Positions 34,601-43,260 are shown, numbered from the stretch's first letter. The stretch: DNA of 64,000 nucleotides from Pontibacter qinzhouensis (GCF_008017455.1 NZ_VRTY01000021.1:1-64000); one strand, 5' to 3'. Program-made: numbers and translations. The notes: generated by a model from the sequence alone, not told the origin.

Positions 34601-34908
34601 TTTTTTACAACATGCTCTCCAATGCCATTAAGTACCGGTCGGCAGACAGGGCTTTAGATGTTGTCGTTACGGGTTCAAGTACTCCCGAAAATACAATAGT
34701 GCTGTCTGTTGCCGACAACGGATTAGGCATGGACCTGAAAAAAGTAGGGAAAGAAATGTTTAAGCTGTATAGCCGGTTTCATCCTGATATTAATGGCCGG
34801 GGCATTGGGCTATTTCTGGTTAAGTCGCATGTAGAAGCGATGGGAGGCAGCATAGAAGTTGAAAGTGAATTGAACGTAGGAACCAAATTTATAATTAGTT
34901 TAAACTGA
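31624..34908 (+). CDS. Soluble histidine kinase with seven PAS domains
   Basis: A 1094-residue cytoplasmic sensor kinase; no membrane span or signal peptide is visible. Seven PAS domains cover about residues 8-118, 125-245, 250-370, 378-490, 492-614, 615-737 and 738-860. The last three are near-copies with an exact 123-residue period, each with a WVNxGF...GPET-type core like LOV domains but lacking the flavin-binding cysteine. The phosphoacceptor is H886 in YIVSHNLRAP, followed by the N box NMLSNAIKY, ADNGLGMD and GRGIGLFLVKSHVEAMGG. The response regulator begins five bases after its stop. Ligands are unknown. Confidence 0.92.
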   Translation: MESNKSSGVLGRVVDFSLDLICAIDKEGQIYQINDICKQILGYEREELENKNFFSFIHPKHYEATRSFAKDIFKKAKKSYFENCYLSKTGHEVHLQWSTVWSEEDELYFCIGRDITEQKRVTQQLREKDELYRSLIEYGADMLGLLDATGTYLYVSESTKNVLGYLPSQLLGQNALSLIHPDDLEKVQEGLSQINTGNYLQILEFRFKAEDGNWRWIETKASNQLNNPAIKGIAISSRDITEQKLNRLQLQESEQRFRSLFENNPNLVYYQNREGKILDANPAFLTAFGLSKGGFVGYSIFDFLPSDVKSYTYQKHLEAFDGKLVSYDLETEIIGFDHKGRRNFSITKVPVTINDTVVGIYSILKDTTDIIQSQKTIQQQANKLNTIFESITNAFFVLDKNRNFNYINKEAERLLQLNRKDCLGKDILTFFPEENTGGFIPYYQQAITTGETVYYKTFIQKADVWLEVAMYPSEEGVSVYFTDITDRVKTEQELVKLSLVASKITNGVNIMDATGHIEWVNEGFAVLTGYTLEEVVGKTPGEFLYGPETSLETVNYIREHLVKGMAVSAEMLDYHKSGEKIWLAVNITPILDTTGKVNRFISILTDITDKKEAEQELKQLSLVANKISNGVTIMNASGCIEWVNDGFTTLTGYNKSEVMGRRPQDFLHGPETNLNSVRLIGERLSNALPVSVEMLDYQKSGSRIWLAVDITPVLDDAGKVVNFISIQTDITERIRFREELKKLSLVASKTTNSVIIMDAYGRIEWVNKAFCTFSGYEMADVLGQVPGELLAGPDSDAAQIQELQDKLKMGLPVSMELLNYIKSGEKKWVLVEITPVKDKNGQVLRLIAIQTDITERKQAEVQQMKMTQDLYKQNRDLQQFTYIVSHNLRAPVANALGLTNLMGRVDKHDIAFDKALLNLKKSIMQLDCTLKDVNTILTARNHKPESALLNVKEVCQQAEEALQDQLIACSGNIHYRFTGNLFIQADKAYLYSVFYNMLSNAIKYRSADRALDVVVTGSSTPENTIVLSVADNGLGMDLKKVGKEMFKLYSRFHPDINGRGIGLFLVKSHVEAMGGSIEVESELNVGTKFIISLN

Positions 34909-34913
34909 TAAAC

Positions 34914-35312
34914 ATGCAAGTTTTTGTTATAGATGATGACGAGATAAGTACTTTTCTGGCAGAGCAGGTCTTGCTGGAGGAGGACGAAGCCACTTCTGTC
35001 TCAACTTTTGCCTCGGCTTCAGATGCCTTTGAAACATTAACAAAGCATGCCCAGACCGATGTGCCAGAGATGGTGCTGCTCGACCTGCACATGCCCGAAA
35101 TGAGCGGCTGGGAATTTCTGGATGCGCTGAGGCCTTATGAGCAATACCTCTATGGCAGATGCCACATCTATATTCTCAGTTCCTCACTCGACCCGGAAGA
35201 TGAGACAAAAGCAGGCTTGTATACCCTCGTAAGTGGCTTTCTGCAAAAACCTATTGACCCCGATGTGCTGCAGGCACTTTTCTCGCAGGTAAAAAACGAC
35301 ACTATATTTTAA
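34914..35312 (+). CDS. Single-domain response regulator
   Basis: A 132-residue receiver domain with no output domain. The acidic pocket is D7-D9 (VIDDDE), the phosphoacceptor is D57 in LLDLHMPEMSGW, the switch serine is about S89 and the conserved lysine is K112 in FLQKPIDP. It is cotranscribed with the PAS kinase and is its likely partner. With no DNA-binding part, it must act by protein contact or pass phosphate on, as CheY- or Spo0F-type proteins do. Confidence 0.92.
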   Translation: MQVFVIDDDEISTFLAEQVLLEEDEATSVSTFASASDAFETLTKHAQTDVPEMVLLDLHMPEMSGWEFLDALRPYEQYLYGRCHIYILSSSLDPEDETKAGLYTLVSGFLQKPIDPDVLQALFSQVKNDTIF

Positions 35313-35386
35313 CGCCTCTCCAGTAGTACCAGTGCCAGGTGGTATGCCATTGCTGCTACTGCTGGTTGTGGTTAAGGCTGGTTTTT

Positions 35387-37261
35387 CTACTGCGCTGCCG
35401 GGGTTTTAACTATAATGTTTGGTTTTGGCGGCTTGGCCATGCCGTGGCCCAGAAAGTAGCTGGTATGTGGCGGCTGGTTGTAACCTACGTTCTGCCAGGC
35501 AATGCTCAGGCGGTACTGCGGGTCGTGCATGAGCGTGTAGAGCCGGTGCTCGGTAGGGATGGTGGTGGTAAAGATCCGTAATTCTTTGCTGTCTTCTGTC
35601 CGGAACATTACCTCTTCGCGCCAGTCGCCTAGTATGTCGGCGCTAAGAGCAGGAGTGGCCTTGGTGCCGTTGTTGGAGCTGCAGCCTTCAGCGCTGAACA
35701 GGCGCACGGCTTCTTCTTTCTCGTAATCCCACTTGTCTATAAAATTTCGGTCCAGGATTTCGCGTAGCAGGTCACCATCCCACCAGATTCCGAAGTTAAC
35801 AGATGTAGGTGCTTTGCTGATGCGCTTGCCTTTTACATTGTAGAGTCCATCACTACCATTCCACCACATTTCAGCGCCAGGGTTACGTGGGTCCAGGTCG
35901 GCTATCATGCCGCGGCCTACGTCTCTTTTTTCTTCGCCACCCCAAATTATTTCGCCGGTACGGGCATTAAACAGTGCCACGCCATACCCTTCGGCTGCAA
36001 GACCTTCTTCTGTTTCAATTTCGTGCACGCCCCACACCAGCTGGTCGGGGTTAGTTGGGTCGAAGCGGCTCACGTGCAGGGCGTCGCCGTGGCGCAGGCC
36101 GGTGGAGTAAATGCCTTTGCCATCGTCGTCTACTGCCATGGCACCGTACACAATCTCATCTTTGCCGTCACCGTCTATATCGTTCACGCTTAAGCTGTGG
36201 TTGCCCTGGCCCGAGAAAGGGTTTTTGCTGTTTTCAGAGTCGAATACCCAGCGCGAAGTGAGTTTGCCATCGCGCCAGTCCCAGGCGGCGATAACGCTGC
36301 GGCCGTAGTAACCACGGCACATAAGCACACTTGGGAGCTTGCCATCTAAGTAAGCGGCACCGGCCAGAAAACGGTCGGAGCGGTTGCCGGAGCAGTCGTT
36401 GCCACCGTTGCCGCCTACGCCGCCCCAGCCACACAAGTCGCCCCGGCCCACCAGGTAGTCGGCCGTGGCCAAGGCTTCGCCTGTTTCGCCGCTGAACACT
36501 GTAAAGAACTCCGGCCCCTGCAGAATCTTGCCATCGGCATCACGCCAGTCTTTTGATGCGTCGCCAATAACCTTGCCTTTGCCATCGGTGGTGCCATCGG
36601 CTGTTTTGCAGGCAAATTCTGCTTTGCCGTCGCCGTCCATGTCTATCACAATAAACTGGGTATAGTGTGCACCTTCGCGTATGTTTTTGCCAAGGTTAAT
36701 TTCCCATAAGAGGGTGCCGTCCAGTTTATAAGCCTGAAAAATAGGTTCATCGGTAAAGCCTTTGGAAGGAGTGTCGCGGCTGCGGCCGGTCATATGAATA
36801 ATGACCTCATACTCGCCGTCGCCGTTCAGGTCACCAACGGAGGCATCGTTGGCGGTATAGCCTTCTGGCGTTTGTAATGGAATGCTCAGGTAGTTTTGCT
36901 CCCATACTACGGCTGTTTCTGAGGCTGCCAGTTCTTTGCCTTGCAGCACAGGCTTTACAAAATAGCTGGTTTCCTTTTTGAGGTCAGCTTTGGTGTCTAC
37001 AAAGTTCGTGCTGCTGGTAATGGGTTGCTTGTTAAGCCTGACAGGTTTTTTGTTGCCGCTTTTCCGGTAGAGGTTAAAGGCTGTTTCTTCTGGTTCGGTA
37101 CCAAGTAAACGCCAGCCAACATAAACGGTGTTATTGGGGTTCTTAACGGCTACGATGCCTCTGTTCAGGTATTCCATCTGCCGTTGGCCCAAGGTGGCGC
37201 CGGCAAACAGGTAGCAAAAGAGGAGGGTAAGCGAAAACGTTTTGAGTATGGTCATGCGCAA
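35387..37261 (-). CDS. Rhamnogalacturonan lyase, PL11
   Basis: A 624-residue secreted endo- or exolyase that cleaves the rhamnogalacturonan I backbone by beta-elimination, leaving an unsaturated uronic acid for GH105. The signal peptide covers about 1-25 (ends ATLGQ). The family block RQMEYLNRGIVAV starts the mature protein, followed by a calcium-rich beta-propeller with DLNGDGEYE, DMDGDGKAE and DIDGDGKDE. Length and order agree with YesW/YesX-type PL11 enzymes. It lies on the minus strand after GH105, converging with the response regulator gene 74 bp away. Confidence 0.93.
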   Translation of the reverse strand: MRMTILKTFSLTLLFCYLFAGATLGQRQMEYLNRGIVAVKNPNNTVYVGWRLLGTEPEETAFNLYRKSGNKKPVRLNKQPITSSTNFVDTKADLKKETSYFVKPVLQGKELAASETAVVWEQNYLSIPLQTPEGYTANDASVGDLNGDGEYEVIIHMTGRSRDTPSKGFTDEPIFQAYKLDGTLLWEINLGKNIREGAHYTQFIVIDMDGDGKAEFACKTADGTTDGKGKVIGDASKDWRDADGKILQGPEFFTVFSGETGEALATADYLVGRGDLCGWGGVGGNGGNDCSGNRSDRFLAGAAYLDGKLPSVLMCRGYYGRSVIAAWDWRDGKLTSRWVFDSENSKNPFSGQGNHSLSVNDIDGDGKDEIVYGAMAVDDDGKGIYSTGLRHGDALHVSRFDPTNPDQLVWGVHEIETEEGLAAEGYGVALFNARTGEIIWGGEEKRDVGRGMIADLDPRNPGAEMWWNGSDGLYNVKGKRISKAPTSVNFGIWWDGDLLREILDRNFIDKWDYEKEEAVRLFSAEGCSSNNGTKATPALSADILGDWREEVMFRTEDSKELRIFTTTIPTEHRLYTLMHDPQYRLSIAWQNVGYNQPPHTSYFLGHGMAKPPKPNIIVKTPAAQ

Positions 37262-37499
37262 CGGTATTGCTATTTGTGAATAAGTAGGGGCTTCCTGTAA
37301 ATGAATCGCTACTCGTTTTGATTGAATTATGCTAACCTATTAATGCGGTAGTAGCGAATTGGTGAATAGCTCTCTTTCATCCTCTATTAAGAACTCTTTT
37401 GAGCCAGACTCTACTGGTTTAGTAGTACTAAGTTTACATCGTTGCGGCTATTGCTGTGACCTCGGGGTGAAGCTGTTGTATTGCTGGAGTCTTAGTTCT

Positions 37500-37655
37500 T
37501 TTTGTCTTGATACAAAAAGAACAAAAAAAAATCAAGACGATTTTGTCTAAAGTGGCCCCTGCACCTCCACTCGCTGAACGCTCAGACAAAAAACCGGGGA
37601 TAGGTGCACCTGGCTCAGGTGTTCGCTCTGTAGCTTCCTGCCGCAATATTGTTTT
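37500..37655 (+). repeat. Degenerate intergenic repeat, copy 2 of 2
   Basis: GTCTTGAT (37504-37511) and ATCAAGAC (37531-37538) form a hairpin around an A-run, then about 110 bases ending GGTGCACCTGGCTCAGGTG and a CGCAATATTG-like end. The last third aligns with 134-180. Confidence 0.55.
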
Positions 37656-37677
37656 GTATAGTAGCTTTCTTCCGATG

Positions 37678-37736
37678 AAATTATTCTAATGATTTTGCCA
37701 TTCCAAAGGCTTTTTAACGAAAGTCGATCTAAGGGT
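37678..37736 (-). repeat. 58-bp dispersed element, copy 13
   Basis: Reverse orientation: AAATTATTCTAATGATTTTG at the left, GCCATTCCAAAGGC in the centre, CTAAGGGT at the right. Both sides of the central hairpin are altered together (GCC.TTTGGAATGGC still pairs). Confidence 0.8.
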
Positions 37737-37823
37737 AAAACATCACTCTCTTAATCATCGATGCAAGGTTCACTCAAAACAACCATTCAACAATTTAACA
37801 ATCACCAATCAACAACCAGCATC

Positions 37824-37882
37824 AAATTATTCAGATGAAAATAGCCTTCCAGAGATATTTGACCCATAGAAGGGTCAAGGGT
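37824..37882 (-). repeat. 58-bp dispersed element, copy 14
   Basis: Reverse orientation: AAATTATTCAGATGAAAATA at the left, GCCTTCCAGAGA in the centre, GGTCAAGGGT at the right. It faces a partial copy that runs into the GH105 stop codon. Confidence 0.85.
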
Positions 37883-37900
37883 CTCCGGAAGGCTATTTGA
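37846..37900 (-). terminator. Stem built from two facing 58-bp elements after GH105
   Basis: AAATAGCCTTCCAGAGA pairs with TCTCCGGAAGGCTATTT across about 20 nt that itself contains GACCC/GGGTC. Copy 14 and a partial inverted element (37880-37907, ending AATAATT) supply the arms. It begins just downstream of the GH105 stop codon (37906-37908) and could end that transcript. Confidence 0.6.
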
Positions 37901-37905
37901 AATAA

Positions 37906-39303
37906 TTACTTTGCTGTGGAGGAAAACTGTACGGAGCTATCGTTCATCTCAAACTTGTTGCCTTTTAAAAGGTTAATCATTTCGGCTCCGGCGAGCAGAA
38001 CAGGGCCGTAGCCGTGGGCGGCGTATACATTAATAGGGCGGTAGTAATAAAAAGCCGGATCGAAGCCCATGCCTGTGCCTACACATGTGCCCTCTACCTG
38101 GCCTTTGTCGTTTACTTTGGTTGATACGGCGTTCCAGGCGAGCAGAACCATCGGGCCGTATGCCTGTTTATCGAGCCAGCCCTGGTTTATGGCGCGGGCA
38201 ATGGCATAGGCATAAATAGCAGTGGCGGAGGTTTCGAGGTAAGAGTCGTTGCGGTCGAGGAGCTGGTGCCAGAAGCCTTCGCCCGACTGGTACATGGCCA
38301 GCCCTTGAACATGTGCCTGCAACTGCGCCTGCACTTTCTGGTAACCGGCATGTTCTTTTGGCAGTACATCCAGCAGCTCCACCAATGTCATAACGGCCCA
38401 GCCATTGGCACGCGCCCAATGGAACTGCGGATGCGGCTCCATGCCCTGCACCCAGCCATGCATGTAAAGCCCTTTTTCTTTGTTGAACATGCGGTCGGAG
38501 TACTGCAGCACCTGCTTCACGGCATCGTCGTAGTAACGATTGTCGTTGGTAAGTTTGCCCATTTGCGCCAGGGCCGGCACGCTCATAAACAGGTCGTCGA
38601 GCCAGAGGGTGTTGGGCAGCGGACGGTTACGTGCCAGCGTACCGTCTGGCAACCTGAACTCTTTATTGCTGATGTAGTCCATGTAGTTGTCGATGATCGG
38701 GCGCAGGTTTGTTTTGGTGGCACCGCTGCGGCTGGCTTTGATCATGGCGGCTGCCATGGCTCCGGCATCGTCGAGGGCGTGTGGAGCGAGCATCTGGCGG
38801 AGCGGACCTTTGGCATCTGGTTTTTTCTTTAGCTCGTTTTGGTAAAAAGGAGCAGCATCGGCCAGGAAGTTCAGGCGTTGGGTGGTATAGTTGGTGTAGC
38901 GTTTGTCACCGGTTGCCTCTCCGGCCAGCAGCATGCCGGCATAAGTTACACCCCATTCGTAACTAGTAAGCCTAAAATCGCCTTGCTCCAGCGTCGACTC
39001 ATTGTTTAGCTTTTTCAGGTCGGTGATGGCTTTGCCATTTTTGTCGAGCATGCGGGCGGGGGTGGTGGCATCGAGGTAGCCGTGTACCCGCTGCAGCACT
39101 TTGGTTATATCCTCTACCGTAGTTTTACCATAGGGTGTAATGTAGTCGGGCTGCATGGCGTGCAGCGGGGTATTGGTATCAGTGGTTTTGGTCTGCGCCG
39201 TGGCCGCTTGCAAAGTACCGGCAGTTATAGCCAACGCCAGAAGGGCTTTTCTCAGGTTCTTGCCAGCGCTTCCTGTTGTGGAAGCAGTTAGTTGTTTATC
39301 CAT
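37906..39303 (-). CDS. GH105 unsaturated rhamnogalacturonyl hydrolase
   Basis: A 465-residue secreted hydrolase that removes the unsaturated galacturonyl residue left by rhamnogalacturonan or pectin lyases. The N-terminus is long and basic before the hydrophobic core LLALAITAGTLQAATAQ, a Sec signal. The alpha/alpha-barrel family features include SYEWGVTYAGML (114-125), HALDDAGAM (175-183), the WLDDLFM block (234-240) and W296-ARANGW-302. It fits GH105 better than GH88 by its WARANGW and YGKTTVEDI blocks, though the families are close. A perfect 14-bp operator-like palindrome lies 95 nt upstream. PL11, the enzyme that would make its substrate, is next on the same strand. Confidence 0.9.
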   Translation of the reverse strand: MDKQLTASTTGSAGKNLRKALLALAITAGTLQAATAQTKTTDTNTPLHAMQPDYITPYGKTTVEDITKVLQRVHGYLDATTPARMLDKNGKAITDLKKLNNESTLEQGDFRLTSYEWGVTYAGMLLAGEATGDKRYTNYTTQRLNFLADAAPFYQNELKKKPDAKGPLRQMLAPHALDDAGAMAAAMIKASRSGATKTNLRPIIDNYMDYISNKEFRLPDGTLARNRPLPNTLWLDDLFMSVPALAQMGKLTNDNRYYDDAVKQVLQYSDRMFNKEKGLYMHGWVQGMEPHPQFHWARANGWAVMTLVELLDVLPKEHAGYQKVQAQLQAHVQGLAMYQSGEGFWHQLLDRNDSYLETSATAIYAYAIARAINQGWLDKQAYGPMVLLAWNAVSTKVNDKGQVEGTCVGTGMGFDPAFYYYRPINVYAAHGYGPVLLAGAEMINLLKGNKFEMNDSSVQFSSTAK

Positions 39304-39398
39304 TTTTTTATAAGTAGAAAGTCGGTTACTTTGAAAGTATTTTGCTTACACAGCAGAACTCCTGGTGCAACAACAGGAGGCAGGCTAAAAATATATAA

Positions 39399-39412
39399 AA
39401 CAAACGTTTGTT
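39399..39412 (-). promoter_or_regulatory. LacI-type operator candidate (GH105 gene)
   Basis: AACAAACGTTTGTT, a perfect 14-bp palindrome and the best of the four sites. It lies 95 nt before the GH105 start codon. Confidence 0.65.
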
Positions 39413-39556
39413 CTGTAATAAAGCAATTAAATATGTTGGTGTAAGTTATTTAGTGGTTTTAGCAGCATGTTTTTCTAAAGCTACTGATATTCCGCTTCCA
39501 TTCTATCCTGCGCTGTCCGGTACCATGCGAGAGACAGGAAGAGGGAGTTCTCAGAT

Positions 39557-39614
39557 GAATTATTCTAATGATTTTGCCCTTCCAAAGAAGTTTTGGCTAT
39601 TTCAGGTCAAGGGT
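39557..39614 (-). repeat. 58-bp dispersed element, copy 15
   Basis: Reverse orientation: GAATTATTCTAATGATTTTG at the left, CCCTTCCAAAGAAG in the centre, GGTCAAGGGT at the right. Confidence 0.85.
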
Positions 39615-39948
39615 TTGGTACACTTTTATTTAATTTCCCGGAACTTGCAATGGCACTACAGTCTGTTAAAAGACGCAAGGCACAAGATTTTATATCAACT
39701 CGTAAAGAGGTTCCAAGAAACAGCTTCACGAAGTTGTCACAGCAGTAAACGCAACTATGCGAACTTAAGACAAACATTACAAGTAGCCATTGCTTTTGGA
39801 TTTCGCCCACAAGATTCTTCCAGAATGACAGAGTGGTTATAGCTGAAACAGAAATGGAAAACTTTAATACTGTTTGGTATCATATTGCATCTTTTGGTGT
39901 GTAAAGAACAAATTTTGGCAAGTTGTATATTTGTGAATCATTAGCAGA

Positions 39949-40007
39949 ATGTTCCTTAAAAACGAGAGGCTGCCATTTTGCGGCAGCCTCTCGTTTTTAA
40001 GGAACAT
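39949..40007. terminator. Terminator after GH2
   Basis: Perfect 26-bp arms (39949-39974 and 39982-40007) with a 7-nt loop, located 37 bp beyond the GH2 stop. The arm holds a T/A run next to the GC core, so it may work in both directions. Confidence 0.88.
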
Positions 40008-40043
40008 CAATTGTTACCTTCCTACTTCTTCATCTTTAAAAGA

Positions 40044-42908
40044 TTAGAACAGCTCATCTTTTACAGGTCGGCTAAACTGCTCGGGAGCAGCATCGTCTGT
40101 TTTAGGTAAGCCGAAGTAGAAATAAAGTGTTCTTTTGATCGGGCTGTTTACCTTGTTGGCCTCGCCGGTAGGGCCGAGGTTGTGGGTGTTTGCGCTGATG
40201 TTCAGGGCCAGTTTGGTACCCAGTGCCGGAATGTTATCGAGGAACGAGATGTTGCCGACTGGCAGCTCCGGGTGCGGTTTCACGCCGGAAAGACCATAGA
40301 AATCGAAGCGGCGCACGAACAGGTCTTTTTCCTTGCTGGCCACCAGGAACTTGCCCTGCACGGTGTTGAACTCCATCCAGGTAACATCGGCAAAATAGCC
40401 TTTAAACTCGGGGTAGTTCCAGGGGCCACTGCCCGTATGGGTGTCGTTGTAGTAATTTTCCCACACGTTGTGTGTAACACCTTGCAGCCTGTTTTTCCAG
40501 ACACGGTAGGGGCCTTTGCCCAGCCACTTAGCACCAATCACGAAGTTTTCGGGGTAGGTGAAGCTGATGCCGGTAAATGGGTAATCGCCATTCAGGCTGT
40601 ATTCGTAGTCGAGGCTGAGCCAGCCGCTGCCGTGCATTTTCCAGCGGGCATATTTCATGTCGCCGCTGTAGCTTACTTCCACCACATGGCCATCGCCTTC
40701 TTTGTAATGCTTCATGTTGGCCATGGTCGCCTTGCCCGTCACCATTACAGGTCCGTTCCCGAAAAACAAACCCATGCTCTTGGTGTTGGTCAGCTGAGCG
40801 ATCTGGCCTGTTTTTCTATTAAAGGAAATTCCGACCTCGCCGCCTTTCAGGGTAATGGTAGAGTCGGTTTCAGTTACTTCCACAGAGCTTTTATCGCTCA
40901 GGTCCACAATGCCCGCCAGCATGGCCTCATTCGACCTTATGTTCCAGCTCCAGGTGTAGATGAGTTCTTTGGCCGGATCGTAAGCCGACAGCAGCAGCAG
41001 GTCGTGTTCTTTCCAGTCGGCGGGGAGGTTGAGTTTCAGGTTGCCTTTGGCTACGGGCGCAATGGCTGGTCCGGCTCCGGTGCCTTTCTTTTTCGTGATG
41101 TGGCCGGTAAACCTGTCGCCTGGCTTACGGTAATCGGCCAGCTCCCACTGGAAGGTGCATTGGTTCAGGTTGGTGAAGTGGAAGCGGTTCTCTACGGCAA
41201 TCTCCCCGTTAAAATTGGCTGGCAACTCTTTCAGATTGATCTTCACGGGAGAAAAAACTTCTCTTATAGCCCAAAAGCTGCCTTCTTTCTGGCGGTAAGG
41301 TCCTACCACACCATCCGGCGCATTTACTTTGTTTACATCGATGTAACCATCCAGGTCTGTGCGTACAATACCTTCATCTACCAGCGCCCATAAAAAGCCA
41401 CCGGCTCCGAGTTTGCTGTTCCAGTGCAGTTCCCAGAAATCGTGGAGAGAGGTGCCGCCACCGCCATCGTCCTGAGAGTGCAGGAATTCAGTTGGCATGT
41501 AAATGTTCGGACCTTCGAGGATGCTTTTGGTGCTGTAGTAATCTTCGTAGTGGTTGCAATCTATACCGTTTAGCTCGTTGCCCGGGCGGTGGTGCGCATG
41601 TATAACGGGGCGGTTGGAGTGGTCGTAAAGGGCGTAATCATCTATGAGTTCTTTGTTGTGGCCGCCTTCGTTACCGTTGCTCCACAAGATGATAGAGGGG
41701 TGGTTGGCATCCCGTATCACCATTTCCTTCACCAGCTTAGCGCCTACTTTGGTGTTGTAGGCGTTCTGCCAGCCAGCCAGTTCGTCGAGTACGTAGAGGC
41801 CCAGCGAGTCGCAGATTTCCAGGAAAGCTTTATCGGGAGGGTAGTGGGCGCAGCGCACGGCATTCATATTCATCTCCTTCATCAGCTTTACGTCCATCAG
41901 GTCTATTTCGCGGCTCACCGAGCGGCCCGTCTCAGGCCACCACACATGGCGGTTAATGCCTTTCATTTTAATCTTGGTGCCGTTTACGTAAATGCCGTCA
42001 CCTTCCCGTATCTCGATGGTGCGGAATCCGAATTTGTCTGTTGTTTGCGAAACTGTTTTTCTGCCAGATACGATGGAAGTCCTGACGCTATAGAGGTTCG
42101 GGGTTTCGGAGGTCCATTGCAGTGGGTTAGCAACCTGTGTTTTCAGGTTCACGAGGGTATCTGTTTGCGCAAATGCCTTGCGAGTGGTGGCTACTACTTT
42201 GCCACTGGCATCCAGAATTTCGGCCAGTACCTCGTGTTTTGCCTGCGGATTTTTCAGGTACACGTTCATCGAGAAAGAACCGTCGGCTTTGGCATCTACA
42301 GCAGTCCAGTCGATGTGCTGCTTTGGCTGTGCCTCCAGGTAAACCGGCCGGAAAATGCCACCGAAAATCCAATAGTCGGCCAGTCGTTCGGCACTGTTCA
42401 CGGAGGGGTCGGCCGACATTTTGCTTACCGTTACTTCCAGCAGGTTGTCCTTGCCAATCTCCAGCTTGTCGCTGATGTTGTACTTGAAGCGATAAAAAGA
42501 GCCCTGATGAATCGGACCGGCTGGCTTGCCATTAATCTTCACTTCGGTGTCGGTCATAGAGCCTTCAAACACAATGTAAATCTCTTTGTTCTTCCAGCCT
42601 TTAGGTACCTGAAAGGTGTGCTTGTACATGCCTTTTTCGTCGGCGAACCGGAAGTTCTTACCATAGGTCACATAGTCGCGGCCATAGTTGTAGGAGCCGA
42701 AACCCTGCTGCTCCCAATGCGATGGCACCTGAATCGTGCTCCAGACACCGCTGTTGCGGCCACCGGTACAGAAAAAGTCCCAGGTCACGGTGTTCTTGTT
42801 ATCGGTGCCGGAAAGGTATTTTACTTCCCGTTGAGGCGAATCTTTAGCGAAGGCCGTGTTGGTGCCAATTAGAAGTAAGCAAAAGAAAAGCAGTTTTTTT
42901 ATCGACAT
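40044..42908 (-). CDS. Glycoside hydrolase family 2 (beta-galactosidase-like)
   Basis: A 954-residue secreted exo-glycosidase. Signal peptide 1-21 ends AFAKD. The order is that of large GH2 beta-galactosidases: sugar-binding jelly roll (about 40-195), Ig-like domain (200-300), (beta/alpha)8 barrel (300-600) and C-terminal beta domains (to 954). The probable acid/base is E414 in WSNGNEGGHN and the probable nucleophile E474 in MPTEFLHSQDD. MKGINRHVWWPETGR marks the start of the barrel. GH2 also includes beta-glucuronidases and alpha-L-arabinopyranosidase; in this locus trimming of galactan or arabinogalactan side chains is likely, but the substrate is inferred from context only. Confidence 0.88.
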   Translation of the reverse strand: MSIKKLLFFCLLLIGTNTAFAKDSPQREVKYLSGTDNKNTVTWDFFCTGGRNSGVWSTIQVPSHWEQQGFGSYNYGRDYVTYGKNFRFADEKGMYKHTFQVPKGWKNKEIYIVFEGSMTDTEVKINGKPAGPIHQGSFYRFKYNISDKLEIGKDNLLEVTVSKMSADPSVNSAERLADYWIFGGIFRPVYLEAQPKQHIDWTAVDAKADGSFSMNVYLKNPQAKHEVLAEILDASGKVVATTRKAFAQTDTLVNLKTQVANPLQWTSETPNLYSVRTSIVSGRKTVSQTTDKFGFRTIEIREGDGIYVNGTKIKMKGINRHVWWPETGRSVSREIDLMDVKLMKEMNMNAVRCAHYPPDKAFLEICDSLGLYVLDELAGWQNAYNTKVGAKLVKEMVIRDANHPSIILWSNGNEGGHNKELIDDYALYDHSNRPVIHAHHRPGNELNGIDCNHYEDYYSTKSILEGPNIYMPTEFLHSQDDGGGGTSLHDFWELHWNSKLGAGGFLWALVDEGIVRTDLDGYIDVNKVNAPDGVVGPYRQKEGSFWAIREVFSPVKINLKELPANFNGEIAVENRFHFTNLNQCTFQWELADYRKPGDRFTGHITKKKGTGAGPAIAPVAKGNLKLNLPADWKEHDLLLLSAYDPAKELIYTWSWNIRSNEAMLAGIVDLSDKSSVEVTETDSTITLKGGEVGISFNRKTGQIAQLTNTKSMGLFFGNGPVMVTGKATMANMKHYKEGDGHVVEVSYSGDMKYARWKMHGSGWLSLDYEYSLNGDYPFTGISFTYPENFVIGAKWLGKGPYRVWKNRLQGVTHNVWENYYNDTHTGSGPWNYPEFKGYFADVTWMEFNTVQGKFLVASKEKDLFVRRFDFYGLSGVKPHPELPVGNISFLDNIPALGTKLALNISANTHNLGPTGEANKVNSPIKRTLYFYFGLPKTDDAAPEQFSRPVKDELF

Positions 42909-43260
42909 GAGTTGATAGGAATTATGCTGATTGTTTTCGTTATAACAACTTTACCCGCCACCGGAATAGCAGCAGGTAAAGTTGTATAAAACTAGCCGGT
43001 CTGGCAAACTTAACTGTCCTGCGGTATCCGGCAAAGGTTTTAAATGAATTTTATGGAATGAGTTGAAAAGGCTGATGCTTTCGGTGTGATGGGTAGTTTT
43101 GGGCATGAAGAAAGAAGTCCTCTTTTGAAGCCAATTTTGTAGTAGAAGCTCAGTTTCCAGCATGGAGCACTAGTGTGGGCTTGGAGCTCGTACTTTCACC
43201 AAGGATGAGTATATGGCTTGTGAAGGAACGAGCTGCAAGCTCGCACCAGCGACTAAAGAA

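Larger units (their letters stand above)
37262..37905. other. Intergenic region between GH105 and PL11 genes
   Basis: 644 bases without a gene. It holds the second copy of the degenerate repeat (37500-37655), two minus-oriented 58-bp elements (37678-37736 and 37824-37882), a partial plus-oriented one (37880-37907), and a stretch of CAAC/AATC words between them. The PL11 promoter must lie near 37262-37400 but I cannot place it. Confidence 0.6.
39304..40043. other. Intergenic region between GH2 and GH105 genes
   Basis: 740 bases. It holds the operator candidate at 39399-39412, a minus-oriented 58-bp element (39557-39614) and the GH2 terminator (39949-40007). An open frame at 39408-39842 (+) reads through the repeat and has no family features, so I do not accept it. 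Confidence 0.6.

Noticed and set aside
37230-37245. AAAACGTTTT palindrome near the PL11 start
   Set aside because: It lies within the PL11 signal-peptide codons, downstream of the start, and lacks the C/G flanks of the four operator sites.
39408-39842. 144-residue plus-strand open frame with a hydrophobic start
   Set aside because: Its middle is a translation of 58-bp element copy 15; the rest is low-information spacer.
40182-42872. Two long plus-strand open frames (about 403 and 427 residues) opposite the GH2 gene
   Set aside because: They are antisense shadows of a well-supported GH2 gene, in a codon-periodic GC pattern that opens the opposite strand.
42921-42957. TTGTTTTCGTTATAACAA-like near-palindrome before GH2
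   Set aside because: It matches the operator poorly (no CAAACGTTYG core) and overlaps another inverted pair.
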